Below, in pieces: positions 38,632 to 47,729 of a stretch of DNA of 64,000 bases (positions are counted from its first letter, which is position 1; every line of letters starts with the position of its first letter). The notes beneath the pieces were generated by a model that was not told the DNA's origin, searched no databases, and saw only the letters and a list, made by a program, of their open reading frames with translations. Position numbers and translations under genes: made by a program. Source of the stretch: Jeongeupia sp. USM3 (lineage in GTDB: Bacteria > Pseudomonadota > Gammaproteobacteria > Burkholderiales > Chitinibacteraceae); NCBI RefSeq assembly GCF_001808185.1, contig NZ_CP017668.1, positions 1,116,001 through 1,180,000 of the forward strand. Direction: 5' to 3'.

Positions 38632-40454
38632 GCCGCCACCTCCTCGTTCTGTTGCACCGTGCGCACGCGCAGACGGCTGAAACTGTTCGGCGCGCAGTAC
38701 AGCGCAAAAAAGCGCTCGAGCACGCTGGCGAACAGGTAGACGCTGCCGCCGACGTAATAGTCCTCGTCCAGCGTCAGCGTCACCTCGGTGCCGCGCACGA
38801 AACCCGAGAAATCCCGTCCGGCAACGCGGGTCACCGCGGCCTGGCTGCCGATCGCCTGCAAGCCCTGGATCTGCCGGTTGGTGACCGGCGAATCGGTCAG
38901 GTTGTACAGCGCCAGCATCTCCTGCAGCGTGCTCTTGCCACCGTCGATGATCGACAGGTAGTTGAGCGACAGATGCGAAATCAACCGCCATTGCAGACCG
39001 CGCTTGAGCGGCGCGCGCAGACTCTGCGTCGGCTTGCGCAGCAGCTTCACGCGCTTGACGACCGAATGGCCGGGCAGCGAGAAATCGGTATGCGTGCCGG
39101 ACTGGCTGCCGCCGAAGGGAATCTGCTCGGGCAGGTCGCGGTTGCTGCACAGCAGCTCGAGGCTCAGCACCTCGGCCGCCGGGCGCACCGGGTTGAACTC
39201 GAGGTCGACCAGATGCATTTCGAGGTCGGTGCCCTTGTCGCCCTGCCGCGGCGAGGCCTCGCGACTCGCGTGCCAGTAAAAGCGCGGCCCGCCCTTCTCG
39301 CCGCCGTGGCGGATCGCATAAAACGGCAGCACCTCCTCGCTGCGCTCGCTCGCACCGGTCTTCTCGACCCGGACGACGCGCGACACCTGGATCACCTCGT
39401 ACGCCGCCTGCTTGCGGCTGTCGGCCAGCACCGGGTACGACGCCTTCTGGTGCGTGACGCGGATCGGCTCGCCCGGCTGGGTGAACAGGTTGACCACCGG
39501 CGTGCATCCGAGCTTGAAATGCACCGGTGCCAGATGGTTGAGCAGCCGCGCGTGGCGCTCGGTATCCGGGTACTGGCCGATCAGGCACTGGAGCACCAGC
39601 TTGCCGCCGACCAGCCGCGTGGCGACCTCGCCGAGGCCGGTGAAATCGACGAACAGGAATTTGTCCGGAAAGCTGAAGTACTCGGTCAGCAGCCGGTAGC
39701 CGACGAAGGAGCGCGCGTCATACTCGAGCACGCCCTCGTCGCGGCCGAAGCCGACCGGCTGAATCCGGCGGCCCGGCAGCTCGCGGGTTCTGGACGGATC
39801 GTCGCTGCCGTCGCCGACGCGAACGCGCAGGGCCTTCGACAGCAGCAACTCGTACAGCAGGTGCATCAGCGCCGGCTCGCCGTCGAGGAAGAAGCGCAGC
39901 GATTGCAGGTCGATCGCCGCGACGTCGAGGTCGCCGTGCGTCTGCAGCTCCAGCGTCAGCACCGCCGCCGCGTCGGGCGCCATCCGCCGCAGGTGCGCCG
40001 AACCGCTGGTCAGCTCGAGCCTAGCGCTGGTGAGCGACAGCGGATACAGATCGACCGGATAGCAGGAGCGGAACTTGCACACCACCCCGCCGATCGCCGG
40101 CGCATGCACCGGCTGCTGCCGCGCCACCGTATAGCGCTTGGCAATCTCGGGCCGCTGCGGATCGCACTCGAACTGCACGATCGTCGTCGCCGGAATCGGT
40201 CGCAGGTAATGCGGATACAGCACCTCGAGAAAGCTCGACGCGATCTCCGGGTATTCGTCATCAAGCTTGCGATGGATGCGCGCCGCCAGAAACGCGAACG
40301 ATTCGACCAGCCGCTCGGTATGCGGGTCTTCGCACTGATCGCCTTCGAGCTGCAAACGACCGGCAATTTTCGGATAACGCTGGGCGAACTCGCCCGACAA
40401 CTCGCGCAGATAGCCGAGTTCGCGTTCGTAATAGGGGAGCAGGGATTCGAGCAT
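38595..40454 (-). CDS. tssF: T6SS baseplate protein TssF
   Basis: A 619-residue TssF (VasA/ImpG). The highly conserved start LLPYYERELGYLRELSGEFAQRYPKIAGRL is present (residues 5-34), followed by DPHTERLVESFAFLAARIHRKLDDEYPEIASSFLEVLYPHYLRPIPA. TssF is a gp6-like wedge component. The gene begins 15 bases after the Tle1 effector stop, so the effector module has been placed between hcp/vgrG and tssF in the leftward block. Full family length; no defects seen. Confidence 0.96.
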   Translation of the reverse strand: MLESLLPYYERELGYLRELSGEFAQRYPKIAGRLQLEGDQCEDPHTERLVESFAFLAARIHRKLDDEYPEIASSFLEVLYPHYLRPIPATTIVQFECDPQRPEIAKRYTVARQQPVHAPAIGGVVCKFRSCYPVDLYPLSLTSARLELTSGSAHLRRMAPDAAAVLTLELQTHGDLDVAAIDLQSLRFFLDGEPALMHLLYELLLSKALRVRVGDGSDDPSRTRELPGRRIQPVGFGRDEGVLEYDARSFVGYRLLTEYFSFPDKFLFVDFTGLGEVATRLVGGKLVLQCLIGQYPDTERHARLLNHLAPVHFKLGCTPVVNLFTQPGEPIRVTHQKASYPVLADSRKQAAYEVIQVSRVVRVEKTGASERSEEVLPFYAIRHGGEKGGPRFYWHASREASPRQGDKGTDLEMHLVDLEFNPVRPAAEVLSLELLCSNRDLPEQIPFGGSQSGTHTDFSLPGHSVVKRVKLLRKPTQSLRAPLKRGLQWRLISHLSLNYLSIIDGGKSTLQEMLALYNLTDSPVTNRQIQGLQAIGSQAAVTRVAGRDFSGFVRGTEVTLTLDEDYYVGGSVYLFASVLERFFALYCAPNSFSRLRVRTVQQNEEVAAWPARAGEAIVI

Positions 40455-40469
40455 GATGATCGCTATTAC

Positions 40470-42503
40470 TTAATGCTGTGAAGCAGGAACGTTTTCTTCC
40501 GGGAAGAGCGCGTCCCGTCCTTGATGAGTCGATGTTTTGACGGGCGCCTTACAAATTTCCTCTTTATTGCTATTTCCATCAGAAAAGAAAATGGTCCGAT
40601 AGCGAAAATAACTGCCGCCGGGCTCGCGCTTTTTCAGTGCGGAATGCATAAACCACGCACGCGAATCGTGGACATGGTCGTCGTAAAGCGAAACCAAGGC
40701 GGAATCAGCCATGACTTGCTCATAGCAATTTCGTGCAGCGCCCCGAATCTGTTCACGCTCAGAACCACAATCCTCGCTGAATGGGCGACTGAATGCGAGG
40801 AAGAATGAGGCCAGATTTCCGGTGAAATTAGCGTTGTCTGAGTTTCCGCGATCGAGATAGTCGTCCGTGAAATCGGTTGCCGCTTCCGTGAGCTGCGTCT
40901 TGTCCAGGGTTGGCTCGAACATCTTGTCTGTATTGGGAGTATATGGTGCACTTTTTTCCCCTTTATTATCCGGGTTAACCAGTTCCTCGGCACTGACGCC
41001 CGATTTTTTTCTGCGTTGTCTTTCCCAGCATTTCTTTTTCTGTTTGGTCAGCCACTCCGGGTCATCGCTGGCATTGCGGTAATAGTTCGTTCCATTTTGT
41101 CCTGGTTCACCGCGCCCATCCAGACCACCTGCAAAGCGATTGATACGCCATGCGGTGATTTGGGCGGTTTGCTGCAAAAAAATATTCTCTATCGGAGCAC
41201 TTCTTGCTGCATTTTTTTTCCATTCATTAAATTTACATCTAAGATTTGCATCAATATCAAATTCTTTGATGGCCTCATCCGTCATCCAACGCCACTCTTC
41301 AATTCCTGCCAATTTTTCTTCAGACGTTTCAGCAAACAATTTCTTGTTGTAGCACAGCGGTGCCCCCGCTTCGAAAGCCAGAGCATAGAGATGGTGTAAT
41401 GGTAACTGCGAGAGCAACATACCCTGTCCACCCAAGGCTTTGCCCTGATCGCCGGGTGGGTAACCGCCACCGACATCGCTATGCACACCGGGATAAACCC
41501 ACTCGCCAAGACTGCTCGGCGGATAGCTACCATCCTTGCGACGGATCGAATCGAGGGCAAAACACAGCCGCTGTTCATGCGCGCTGACCAAATGCGCACA
41601 ACGTTTGAGCAAGGTCGTATCGTTCGGCAAGGCCATCGAACCATCAGCCCAGCCCATATGGCCTTCGGCGCCACCGAGCACTGGCGCAAATCCGACCGAC
41701 GCCACGGTATCGAGCAGGCCGAGGAATTCGATGCTGATTGGCACGCCGTAAAACTCGCCGGGTTTGCTGCAGAGTTCCTGCAAACGCCCCACAAACGCCC
41801 TGGCCTCGGCCGCACCACGAGAAAAACCGTAAACAAAGAGTTTCAGCTTCAGAATCGTCGGCTTGTAACTAGGCAGCCTGCCCACGACGCTTTGCATCGC
41901 CTCATCCATTGCCTTTTTACGATCTTGTTTAAGCGCTTTTGCTACCCGCTCCCGATTCTTGTCGTCCTTGTAACGCACATACTCCATCGCCGATATCAGT
42001 TGACGTGCGTTTCCGACACTCATTGCATCCTGCTGGTCGCTCAATGCCAATCGCATCGCATCAACAATTCGTGTCAATCCCCATAGAATCCGTTTCTCGC
42101 CACCACTTGCGTACTTCAAACCATCGTCAGAAGGGCCATCCTCACCTATTTCCGGAAACGACGTTCCCACGCCATTGATGTAATAGCTGTAATAGCCACT
42201 TGCCTGTGCTTTTTCATCCCGAATGGTCGCATGAAATAGTCGTGCAATATTACTGGTACACACAGGATTCTGTGCCTTGTCAGACTGTTCGTGGTTATTG
42301 GTTCCATCGAAAAAAAGACTGATATTTAGCACTTGGGCACATGGTGCCGGTTCGCCACGAGAACGCTTGGCAATACAATCCTCTCCAACTTCGACCAATT
42401 GCAATCTGCGCTGATTCAGCACTCCCCCTAAATCTCTCGGCAAATAACCGTGTTCCGGAAACAATGGGGCAATATGTGCGGGAGCGCCAGAAATCATTGA
42501 CAT
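40470..42503 (-). CDS. Tle1-family T6SS phospholipase effector
   Basis: A 677-residue DUF2235 alpha/beta-hydrolase. Family landmarks: LFFDGTNNHEQSD near residue 65, the nucleophile motif YGFSRGAAEARAFVG (GxSxG type, Ser near 227), LLDTVASVGFAP, and VYPGVHSDVGGGYPP carrying the Asp and nearby His region. Tle1 proteins are phospholipases that destroy target membranes after VgrG-dependent delivery. The two upstream DUF3304 lipoproteins are the likely periplasmic immunity proteins, and the first overlaps its start by 10 bases. Base composition is distinctly more AT-rich than the flanking tss genes, indicating separate acquisition. Confidence 0.92.
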   Translation of the reverse strand: MSMISGAPAHIAPLFPEHGYLPRDLGGVLNQRRLQLVEVGEDCIAKRSRGEPAPCAQVLNISLFFDGTNNHEQSDKAQNPVCTSNIARLFHATIRDEKAQASGYYSYYINGVGTSFPEIGEDGPSDDGLKYASGGEKRILWGLTRIVDAMRLALSDQQDAMSVGNARQLISAMEYVRYKDDKNRERVAKALKQDRKKAMDEAMQSVVGRLPSYKPTILKLKLFVYGFSRGAAEARAFVGRLQELCSKPGEFYGVPISIEFLGLLDTVASVGFAPVLGGAEGHMGWADGSMALPNDTTLLKRCAHLVSAHEQRLCFALDSIRRKDGSYPPSSLGEWVYPGVHSDVGGGYPPGDQGKALGGQGMLLSQLPLHHLYALAFEAGAPLCYNKKLFAETSEEKLAGIEEWRWMTDEAIKEFDIDANLRCKFNEWKKNAARSAPIENIFLQQTAQITAWRINRFAGGLDGRGEPGQNGTNYYRNASDDPEWLTKQKKKCWERQRRKKSGVSAEELVNPDNKGEKSAPYTPNTDKMFEPTLDKTQLTEAATDFTDDYLDRGNSDNANFTGNLASFFLAFSRPFSEDCGSEREQIRGAARNCYEQVMADSALVSLYDDHVHDSRAWFMHSALKKREPGGSYFRYRTIFFSDGNSNKEEICKAPVKTSTHQGRDALFPEENVPASQH

Positions 42504-43060
42504 TGCTGCTTCGCTCCAAGTCGGCGTTGCATTTCCGGATAATATTTATCTCCTCCCGGAAGCCGGCCGAATACCCGCGCTCGCTCTTTCGGATCGATCA
42601 CGATAGCCACCTGATCGCAAGGCAGAAAAACCAGTTTTAACGCCGATATTTCGTCATACCGTGGCACCGGTGTCGTTATCTCATGCTTGGTGTATTGTGA
42701 TTCATGGACCTTCATCCAGTCTCGCCAGGCTTGTGACGTCGTTCCATCCTTGTTCCATGGTGGCGACTTTACCCCCCCTAAATTCACCCCGGGACTCGGA
42801 TCCTTAACCCAGCTAATCGTCGCCATTGAACCCGGCTGCCAGTGCTCCGGCAGGCTGACGCAGCACATTTCTCCACCACCGGCTGTAATCCCCTGGCCGC
42901 CATATGACACACTGATAATAGCGGTATTTGCAACGGTATTGGAAACCGATGCGCCAGCGCCGACCATTTTCACGCCACCGGTACTTTGACAGGCCGAGAT
43001 GCTGAGCGACAGCAATATAGGAAACAGATAATTTCGCAAAATATTCCTCAACCTACTCAT
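42494..43060 (-). CDS. DUF3304 lipoprotein, probable Tle1 immunity protein (copy 1)
   Basis: 188 residues. The signal peptide ends in a lipobox (LSISAC, Cys near residue 24), so it is a lipoprotein. The DUF3304 fold is shown by SVSYGGQG, the glycine run before EMCCVSLPEHWQPGSMATISWVKDP, and VPRYDEISALKLVFLPCDQVAIVI. DUF3304 lipoproteins accompany Tle1 effectors and bind them in the periplasm. It overlaps the effector gene and is about 75% identical by eye to the next gene upstream, a tandem duplicate. Confidence 0.88.
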   Translation of the reverse strand: MSRLRNILRNYLFPILLSLSISACQSTGGVKMVGAGASVSNTVANTAIISVSYGGQGITAGGGEMCCVSLPEHWQPGSMATISWVKDPSPGVNLGGVKSPPWNKDGTTSQAWRDWMKVHESQYTKHEITTPVPRYDEISALKLVFLPCDQVAIVIDPKERARVFGRLPGGDKYYPEMQRRLGAKQQCQ

Positions 43061-43121
43061 CTCGACACTCGATTTTCCTGCCTCGGAAACGGTGCTGCAA
43101 TATGCGTGGGCACCCTGGAAA

Positions 43122-43691
43122 TTATTGACATTGCTGTTTTACCCCAAGCCGGCGCTGTATTTCCGGATAAAAAGCGTCCCCTCCCGGGAGATAGCCAAAT
43201 ATACGACCTGCCTCCTTCGAGTCAATGATGATTGCAACTTGATCACAAGGCAAAAAGACCAAATTCAGCTCAGAAATTTCATCATACTTCGGCACCGGAA
43301 TCGTTACCTCGTGCTTGGTGTATTGTGATTCATGGACCTTCATCCAGTCTCGCCAGGCTTGTGACGTCGTTCCATCCTTGTTCCATGGTGGTGACTTTAC
43401 CCCTCCTAAATTCACCCCGGGACTCGGATCCTTAACCCAGCGAATGGTTACCATCGACCCCGGTTGCCAGTCCTCAGGCAGGCTCACGCAGCATATTTCT
43501 CCACCACCACCCGAAAGCCACTGGCCGTCGTATGACACACTGACAATAACGGTATTTGCAACGGCATTGGAAACTGACGCGCCAGCACCGACCATTTTCA
43601 CACCACTGGTGCTTTGGCAGGCCGACACCCCAAACAGGAACAACAATGGAAGCAAATAACACCACAATAAATTTTTAACAATGCCTTTCAT
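43122..43691 (-). CDS. DUF3304 lipoprotein, probable Tle1 immunity protein (copy 2)
   Basis: About 189 residues from ATG 43691 (MKGIVKNLLWCYLLPLLFLFGVSAC); ATGs at 43697 and 43709 are also in frame. Lipobox FGVSAC. The core differs from copy 1 at scattered positions (for example GQWLSGGGGEICCVSLPEDWQPG). The segment KDPSPGVNLGGVKSPPWNKDG and what follows is almost unchanged, as is its DNA, a sign of recent duplication or conversion. Extra immunity copies may broaden protection against related Tle1 variants. Confidence 0.87.
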   Translation of the reverse strand: MKGIVKNLLWCYLLPLLFLFGVSACQSTSGVKMVGAGASVSNAVANTVIVSVSYDGQWLSGGGGEICCVSLPEDWQPGSMVTIRWVKDPSPGVNLGGVKSPPWNKDGTTSQAWRDWMKVHESQYTKHEVTIPVPKYDEISELNLVFLPCDQVAIIIDSKEAGRIFGYLPGGDAFYPEIQRRLGVKQQCQ

Positions 43692-43775
43692 TAACATCTC
43701 ACAATCCATTTCTTAACTCTACCGATACAGCATCACCTATTCACTGAAAACAGCAGCAATGCCACCGCGCAGATT

Positions 43776-44567
43776 TCAATGCAGGCCCACTTGCTGACGC
43801 AAGAAAACCAGCCTTGGCGCCTGTGACCACATTTCCATTTTGTCCGCCTCGATTTGTGCATTCACTAGCTTACGCATTAGTTCTTCTTGAGTCGTCACCC
43901 CGCAATCACCGGGAACAATCAGATCCGATTGTCGCCAGAGCTCGGCTTGGTGCCAGGCAGACAGCATATCGATTTGTTCCTGATCCAACGAAATTGGCCC
44001 ATCAGCGATGGACTCTGGAATTGGTGCATGCGCCGACGCCAGCATCATGGAGTCTCCGTCACGATCGATCCAGTGCCATTCATATGCAGCAGAATGCAGA
44101 ACAGCCTGTTGCTTCGGGGTCAGCACGGTAGACACAACCGGAAAAAGCCATGGATTACAAAATCGCAGCACACCCTGCTTTTTTCCGCCTTCCCATTGCA
44201 CCTGAGAATGAAATTTCAAATACTCAAGCAGCTGGGTAAAATGCCAATCCGACATCAACACCAGCAACCGTGATTGCTGATGAACCCGTTCGAACAATCG
44301 GACCAATGCAGGAGATGGCCCATTGGATATCACCGGAATCCGGAATAGTACGGCGCCTTCTGATGCCGCTTCTGCATGCTGCGTGTCGGCCAGTAACTCC
44401 CCCATCAGCACATCTGCTTGCAGCCCCTTTTTCCAGCTTGAATCCAAGCCAGCCTGATCAAGTACGATATGCACATGCGCCAAGTCTAGAGCGACCGCGT
44501 GCTGCCACAGCGCGGCAACCCAAGACTCCGGAGTTACGGATGAACTGAGCAGACTTGCTTTCATCAT
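43776..44567 (-). CDS. DUF4123 effector adaptor (Tap/TEC-type)
   Basis: A 263-residue DUF4123 protein. Such adaptors load effectors onto VgrG. Recognisable elements are FRIPVISNGPSPALVRLFERVHQQ, a middle strand LLVLMSDWHFTQLLEYLKF, and the conserved GVLRFCNPWLFPVVSTVLTPKQQAVLH (residues 133-160). It follows vgrG by one base (vgrG stop at 44568, ATG at 44567) and precedes the immunity and Tle1 genes, so it most likely loads Tle1. More AT-rich than vgrG. Confidence 0.88.
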   Translation of the reverse strand: MMKASLLSSSVTPESWVAALWQHAVALDLAHVHIVLDQAGLDSSWKKGLQADVLMGELLADTQHAEAASEGAVLFRIPVISNGPSPALVRLFERVHQQSRLLVLMSDWHFTQLLEYLKFHSQVQWEGGKKQGVLRFCNPWLFPVVSTVLTPKQQAVLHSAAYEWHWIDRDGDSMMLASAHAPIPESIADGPISLDQEQIDMLSAWHQAELWRQSDLIVPGDCGVTTQEELMRKLVNAQIEADKMEMWSQAPRLVFLRQQVGLH

Positions 44568-47198
44568 TTAACCGCTCACCAAAGGATTGCCTTCGTTGAA
44601 GGCATTCTGCATGCAGGTTTTACACACTGAGTTGGGAAATTGTGGCAAAGGTGGATTCATGCTGGCTGGCCCCTCCAAGCTATGACTGGCGCCTTTGACA
44701 TCGATCTTGCCCGGCGCATGGATTTCGATGTTGCCGCCCTTGATCCGGATATAGGCACCACCCGAGGTCAGCAGAATTTCCTGCTTGGCGTTCCAGTTGA
44801 CGTTCTGGTTGGCCGTCTGCTGAATATCCTTGGCTGCGTTAATATCAATACTGTCGCTCTGCGCCTGCACCTGCACTTTGCCCTTGGCCGCGATCAGTTT
44901 CAGCGCGATCTGGTCCTTCATCCCGGCAACGAACAGGCTGATGTGTTCGCCGACGTTGTGCAGCCAGCGTCTTCCTGAAGTCTGCTGGGTGTCGCGCTGG
45001 GCGATCAGGTCGAGGTTGCTGCCGGCGGCGATGGCCTGGCTTTGCGGGGTGGTCTGGGCGAGGCCGGCCGGGGCGCTAACGACGATCAGCGGCTGTTGGC
45101 CCGGTTGGTCGCCCTTGCCGTCTTTTGACGTGTTCGTGCCATTGGCCCAGCTCTTCAGCGCTTCCTTCAGGTGGTGCAGGTGACCCTGCTGGGTCTTGGC
45201 GGCCTTGGCGTTGTCCTTGATGGTTTCGGGGCCGGTTTCGACGGTGTCGGCAAGCTGGTGGGTGGCGACGTCGCCGAGGCTGCTGGCGAGCTCGAACGCG
45301 GCGTCGAGCTGCGATTGGGCTTGTGACCGGTCGAGCTGGTTGCCGCCGGCGCCGTTGGCGGCCTCAGAAGTGATCAGCAGGCCTTGGCCAGCGCGGATCG
45401 CGCCGTGCCGGTCGGTCCGGAGTTCGAAGCCTTCGCCGCGCGGCGTGCCCTTGCCGTCGCTTCTGGGGTGGATCAAAAAGCCCTGGTTGAGCTGGGTCTT
45501 GCCGTGTTCGCTCGATAGCTTGGTGCGGACTTCGCCCTGGGTGTCGTCGAACAGCAGTTCGCCGTACTGACCGCCGCCGTGTTCCTTGGTCTTGATGCCG
45601 GAGAGGGTCTTGTTGGCCGGGAGTGAGCCGGCACCGCTGAACGCCGGCACCGGGTGGCTGCCGTTGTAGACGACGCCGGTGACCAGCGGCCGGTCGATGT
45701 CGCCTTCGAGGAAGTCGACCAGTACTTCCTGACCGACCCGGGGAATGAACTGGTGACCCCAGCCAGCACCGGCCGAGGGCATGGCGACGCGCAGCCAGCA
45801 GGAGGACTTGTCGTCGAGGCTGGCGCCGTACTCGGGGTGTTCCTGCGTCCGTTGCCAGTGGAACTGCACCTTGATGCGGCCGAGTTCGTCGGTGTGGACC
45901 TCGGTTTGGCTTGAATCGGCGGAAGCGCCTTGCACCGGGCCGACCACCGTCGCGGTCTGCACGCCGCGGCTGGTCGGTTTGCTGTGCGGTGCATAGTCCG
46001 GCGTCAGCGGGATGCCGCGGCGCTGGGCGTCGAACTGTACGTCAAACGGTGCAGGTTCGGTGCAGCCGGATCGCTTTGGGCTTTGCAGCGACGGCAACAG
46101 CCGGGTCAGCTCGTCCGGCAAGTTGTTGTTGGCGGTGAAGCGCAAACCGGTGACGGTAAATTCGCGGTCTTCCGGTGCGTCGAAATCGTGCGCCGGGTGG
46201 TCAAGCAGCGTGAACCACTGACCGGGCTCCAGGCTGCGTACCGTGGCTTCGCCACTGAAGCCCTTCTTGTTCAGGTCGTGCACTTGCTGACGCAACTGGG
46301 CGTAGCGGCCCAAGTCTTCGCTGTCGCTGGCGTAGTAGAGGGTTTGCGGGTCGTAGTCTTCGAGACTGACTTCAGCCGATTTACCGGTGCCTTGGTCTAC
46401 ACCACTCGAACCCGCCACCTCGCCAGTCCGGGTCGGCTTGTAGTCGAAGCTGGCGAGGCTGGCCTGAGCGGGGCCGAGCCGGCGATTGCTGCTCCAGCCG
46501 GTAATCGTGTCGTCTGCCTCGGTCGCGTCGGCGCGGTGGAAGCGGACCCGGGCCTGCGCCAGCTGAGGCAGCGCATAGGCATCGTCGAACAGCGTGAACA
46601 CGCTCTGCGGCTCGTCACCGTCCTGGTGGGCAAAGCGGTAGGCGATGCCCTCCTCGGCCAGCAGCCGCTGGATGAAGTCGAGGTCGGACTCGCGGTACTG
46701 CAGGCAATACGAACGTGACGGATAGGCCTGCGACAGCGCCGATTCGAGGCGCTGGCCACGGGCGAACACCGGGTTGTTCGCCTGATGTTCGGCGACGATC
46801 ATCTTGACGATGTCCGGCACGCTGAGGTCCTGGAAGACCCGGCTGGTGCGACGGTGCCGCAGCAACGCCAGCGGCGGTTCGATCGTCAGCTGGTAGCGGG
46901 CGAAGCCGCCGTCGGAACCGAGCGACTCGGCGGCCGTAACCATGCCACAACGCACCACCTCGCCGCCATCCGCATCCAGCAGCCCCAGCCTCGCCGGTTG
47001 GCCGAGCAGGGTCTTGAGTTCGATCCCGGTATCGGGCGACAGGCAGGTCACACCGTAGCGGAAACAGCGCGAAACAGCTTCGTCGCCGATCGCCGTTTGC
47101 GGCAGCAACTGCGCGCGCCCTTCGCCGAGCTGCAGCGTCAGCAGACGCCGTTCTTGCGAGAACGCCGAGGCGAAGGCGGCGAGCAGTTGGTCGAGCAT
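44568..47198 (-). CDS. vgrG: T6SS spike protein VgrG (TssI) with DUF2345 extension
   Basis: An 876-residue VgrG. The N-terminal gp27-like region contains LSQAYPSRSYCLQYRESDLDFIQRLLAEEGIAYRFAH (near 165-200). The gp5-like OB and beta-prism segment has RIKVQFHWQRTQEHPEYG...SCWLRVAMPSAGAGWGHQFIPRVGQEVLVDFLEGDIDRPLVTG. A C-terminal DUF2345 domain follows (SGIKTKEHGGGQYGELLFDDTQGE to the final IRIKGGNIEIHAPGKIDVKG). DUF2345 probably elongates the needle and offers a docking surface for DUF4123/Tle1. It is not fused to an enzyme. Confidence 0.96.
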   Translation of the reverse strand: MLDQLLAAFASAFSQERRLLTLQLGEGRAQLLPQTAIGDEAVSRCFRYGVTCLSPDTGIELKTLLGQPARLGLLDADGGEVVRCGMVTAAESLGSDGGFARYQLTIEPPLALLRHRRTSRVFQDLSVPDIVKMIVAEHQANNPVFARGQRLESALSQAYPSRSYCLQYRESDLDFIQRLLAEEGIAYRFAHQDGDEPQSVFTLFDDAYALPQLAQARVRFHRADATEADDTITGWSSNRRLGPAQASLASFDYKPTRTGEVAGSSGVDQGTGKSAEVSLEDYDPQTLYYASDSEDLGRYAQLRQQVHDLNKKGFSGEATVRSLEPGQWFTLLDHPAHDFDAPEDREFTVTGLRFTANNNLPDELTRLLPSLQSPKRSGCTEPAPFDVQFDAQRRGIPLTPDYAPHSKPTSRGVQTATVVGPVQGASADSSQTEVHTDELGRIKVQFHWQRTQEHPEYGASLDDKSSCWLRVAMPSAGAGWGHQFIPRVGQEVLVDFLEGDIDRPLVTGVVYNGSHPVPAFSGAGSLPANKTLSGIKTKEHGGGQYGELLFDDTQGEVRTKLSSEHGKTQLNQGFLIHPRSDGKGTPRGEGFELRTDRHGAIRAGQGLLITSEAANGAGGNQLDRSQAQSQLDAAFELASSLGDVATHQLADTVETGPETIKDNAKAAKTQQGHLHHLKEALKSWANGTNTSKDGKGDQPGQQPLIVVSAPAGLAQTTPQSQAIAAGSNLDLIAQRDTQQTSGRRWLHNVGEHISLFVAGMKDQIALKLIAAKGKVQVQAQSDSIDINAAKDIQQTANQNVNWNAKQEILLTSGGAYIRIKGGNIEIHAPGKIDVKGASHSLEGPASMNPPLPQFPNSVCKTCMQNAFNEGNPLVSG

Positions 47199-47202
47199 GC
47201 CG

Positions 47203-47667
47203 TTATGCCGGGAAGTCGATCTTGGCGGCGTGACGCGGCTCGTCGGTCACATACTTCACCTTGATCTTCTTGGCCGATACACCGAGGGTCACCAGTTCCT
47301 TCTTGGTGTTGTTGGCACGCGCCAGCGCCGCGGCCTTGGCATTGCCGATTTCCTTGCGGTTGCAATAGCCGGTAATCGTGATGCTCTTGGCCGTCGCCGC
47401 CTGGGCCAGCAGCAGTTTGACTTGCGCTTGCGCCTGATCGTCGAGCTTGACGCTCTGGGTCGAGAAGGTCAGCAGCGAAGGATCTGCGACATTGGTCGCG
47501 GCATCCTTGGCCGTCGCAACGGCCTTGTTCTTGGCCGCGTCGGTGGCGCTGTTCGCCGCCGAGTTCGCAGCCGATTTGCCCCACGCACCGGCGGCTTCTT
47601 TGGCCGGCGGATTTTGCGTGCAGGCGGACAACAGGATGGCGGCGATCAGTACAGCCAGGCGAGACAT
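47203..47667 (-). CDS. OmpA-like lipoprotein linked to the T6SS
   Basis: 154 residues from ATG 47667 (MSRLAVLIAAILLSACTQN), with TGGAGG as ribosome site. Lipobox LLSAC. An Ala/Lys/Asn-rich stalk (residues 25-60) precedes a small OmpA_C-like domain (LTFSTQSVKLDDQAQAQVKLLLAQ...SITITGYCNRKEIGNAKAAALARANNTKKELVTLGV), in which the peptidoglycan-binding Asp/Arg pattern is partly altered. It may anchor the membrane complex to the cell wall, since the TssL here lacks such a domain. It lies between hcp and vgrG. Confidence 0.78.
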   Translation of the reverse strand: MSRLAVLIAAILLSACTQNPPAKEAAGAWGKSAANSAANSATDAAKNKAVATAKDAATNVADPSLLTFSTQSVKLDDQAQAQVKLLLAQAATAKSITITGYCNRKEIGNAKAAALARANNTKKELVTLGVSAKKIKVKYVTDEPRHAAKIDFPA

Positions 47668-47696
47668 AAAACCTCCAGAAAACAAAAAGAGAAAAC

Positions 47697-47717
47697 GGCC
47701 CGCCATTGCGGCGGGCC
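47697..47717 (-). terminator. Terminator-like hairpin after hcp
   Basis: GGCCCGCC-ATTGC-GGCGGGCC is a perfect 8-bp stem. On the minus strand it is followed by a T-rich tract (GTTTTCTCTTTTTGTTTTC). It probably reduces read-through from the abundant hcp message into vgrG and the effector genes. Confidence 0.75.
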
Positions 47718-47729
47718 TTGCGATGCCGC

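Noticed and set aside
37612..39588. A 658-residue TssG with a long N-terminal extension
   Set aside because: The first ~319 codons lie entirely inside tssF in another frame and have shadow composition; TssG motifs begin after ATG 38631.
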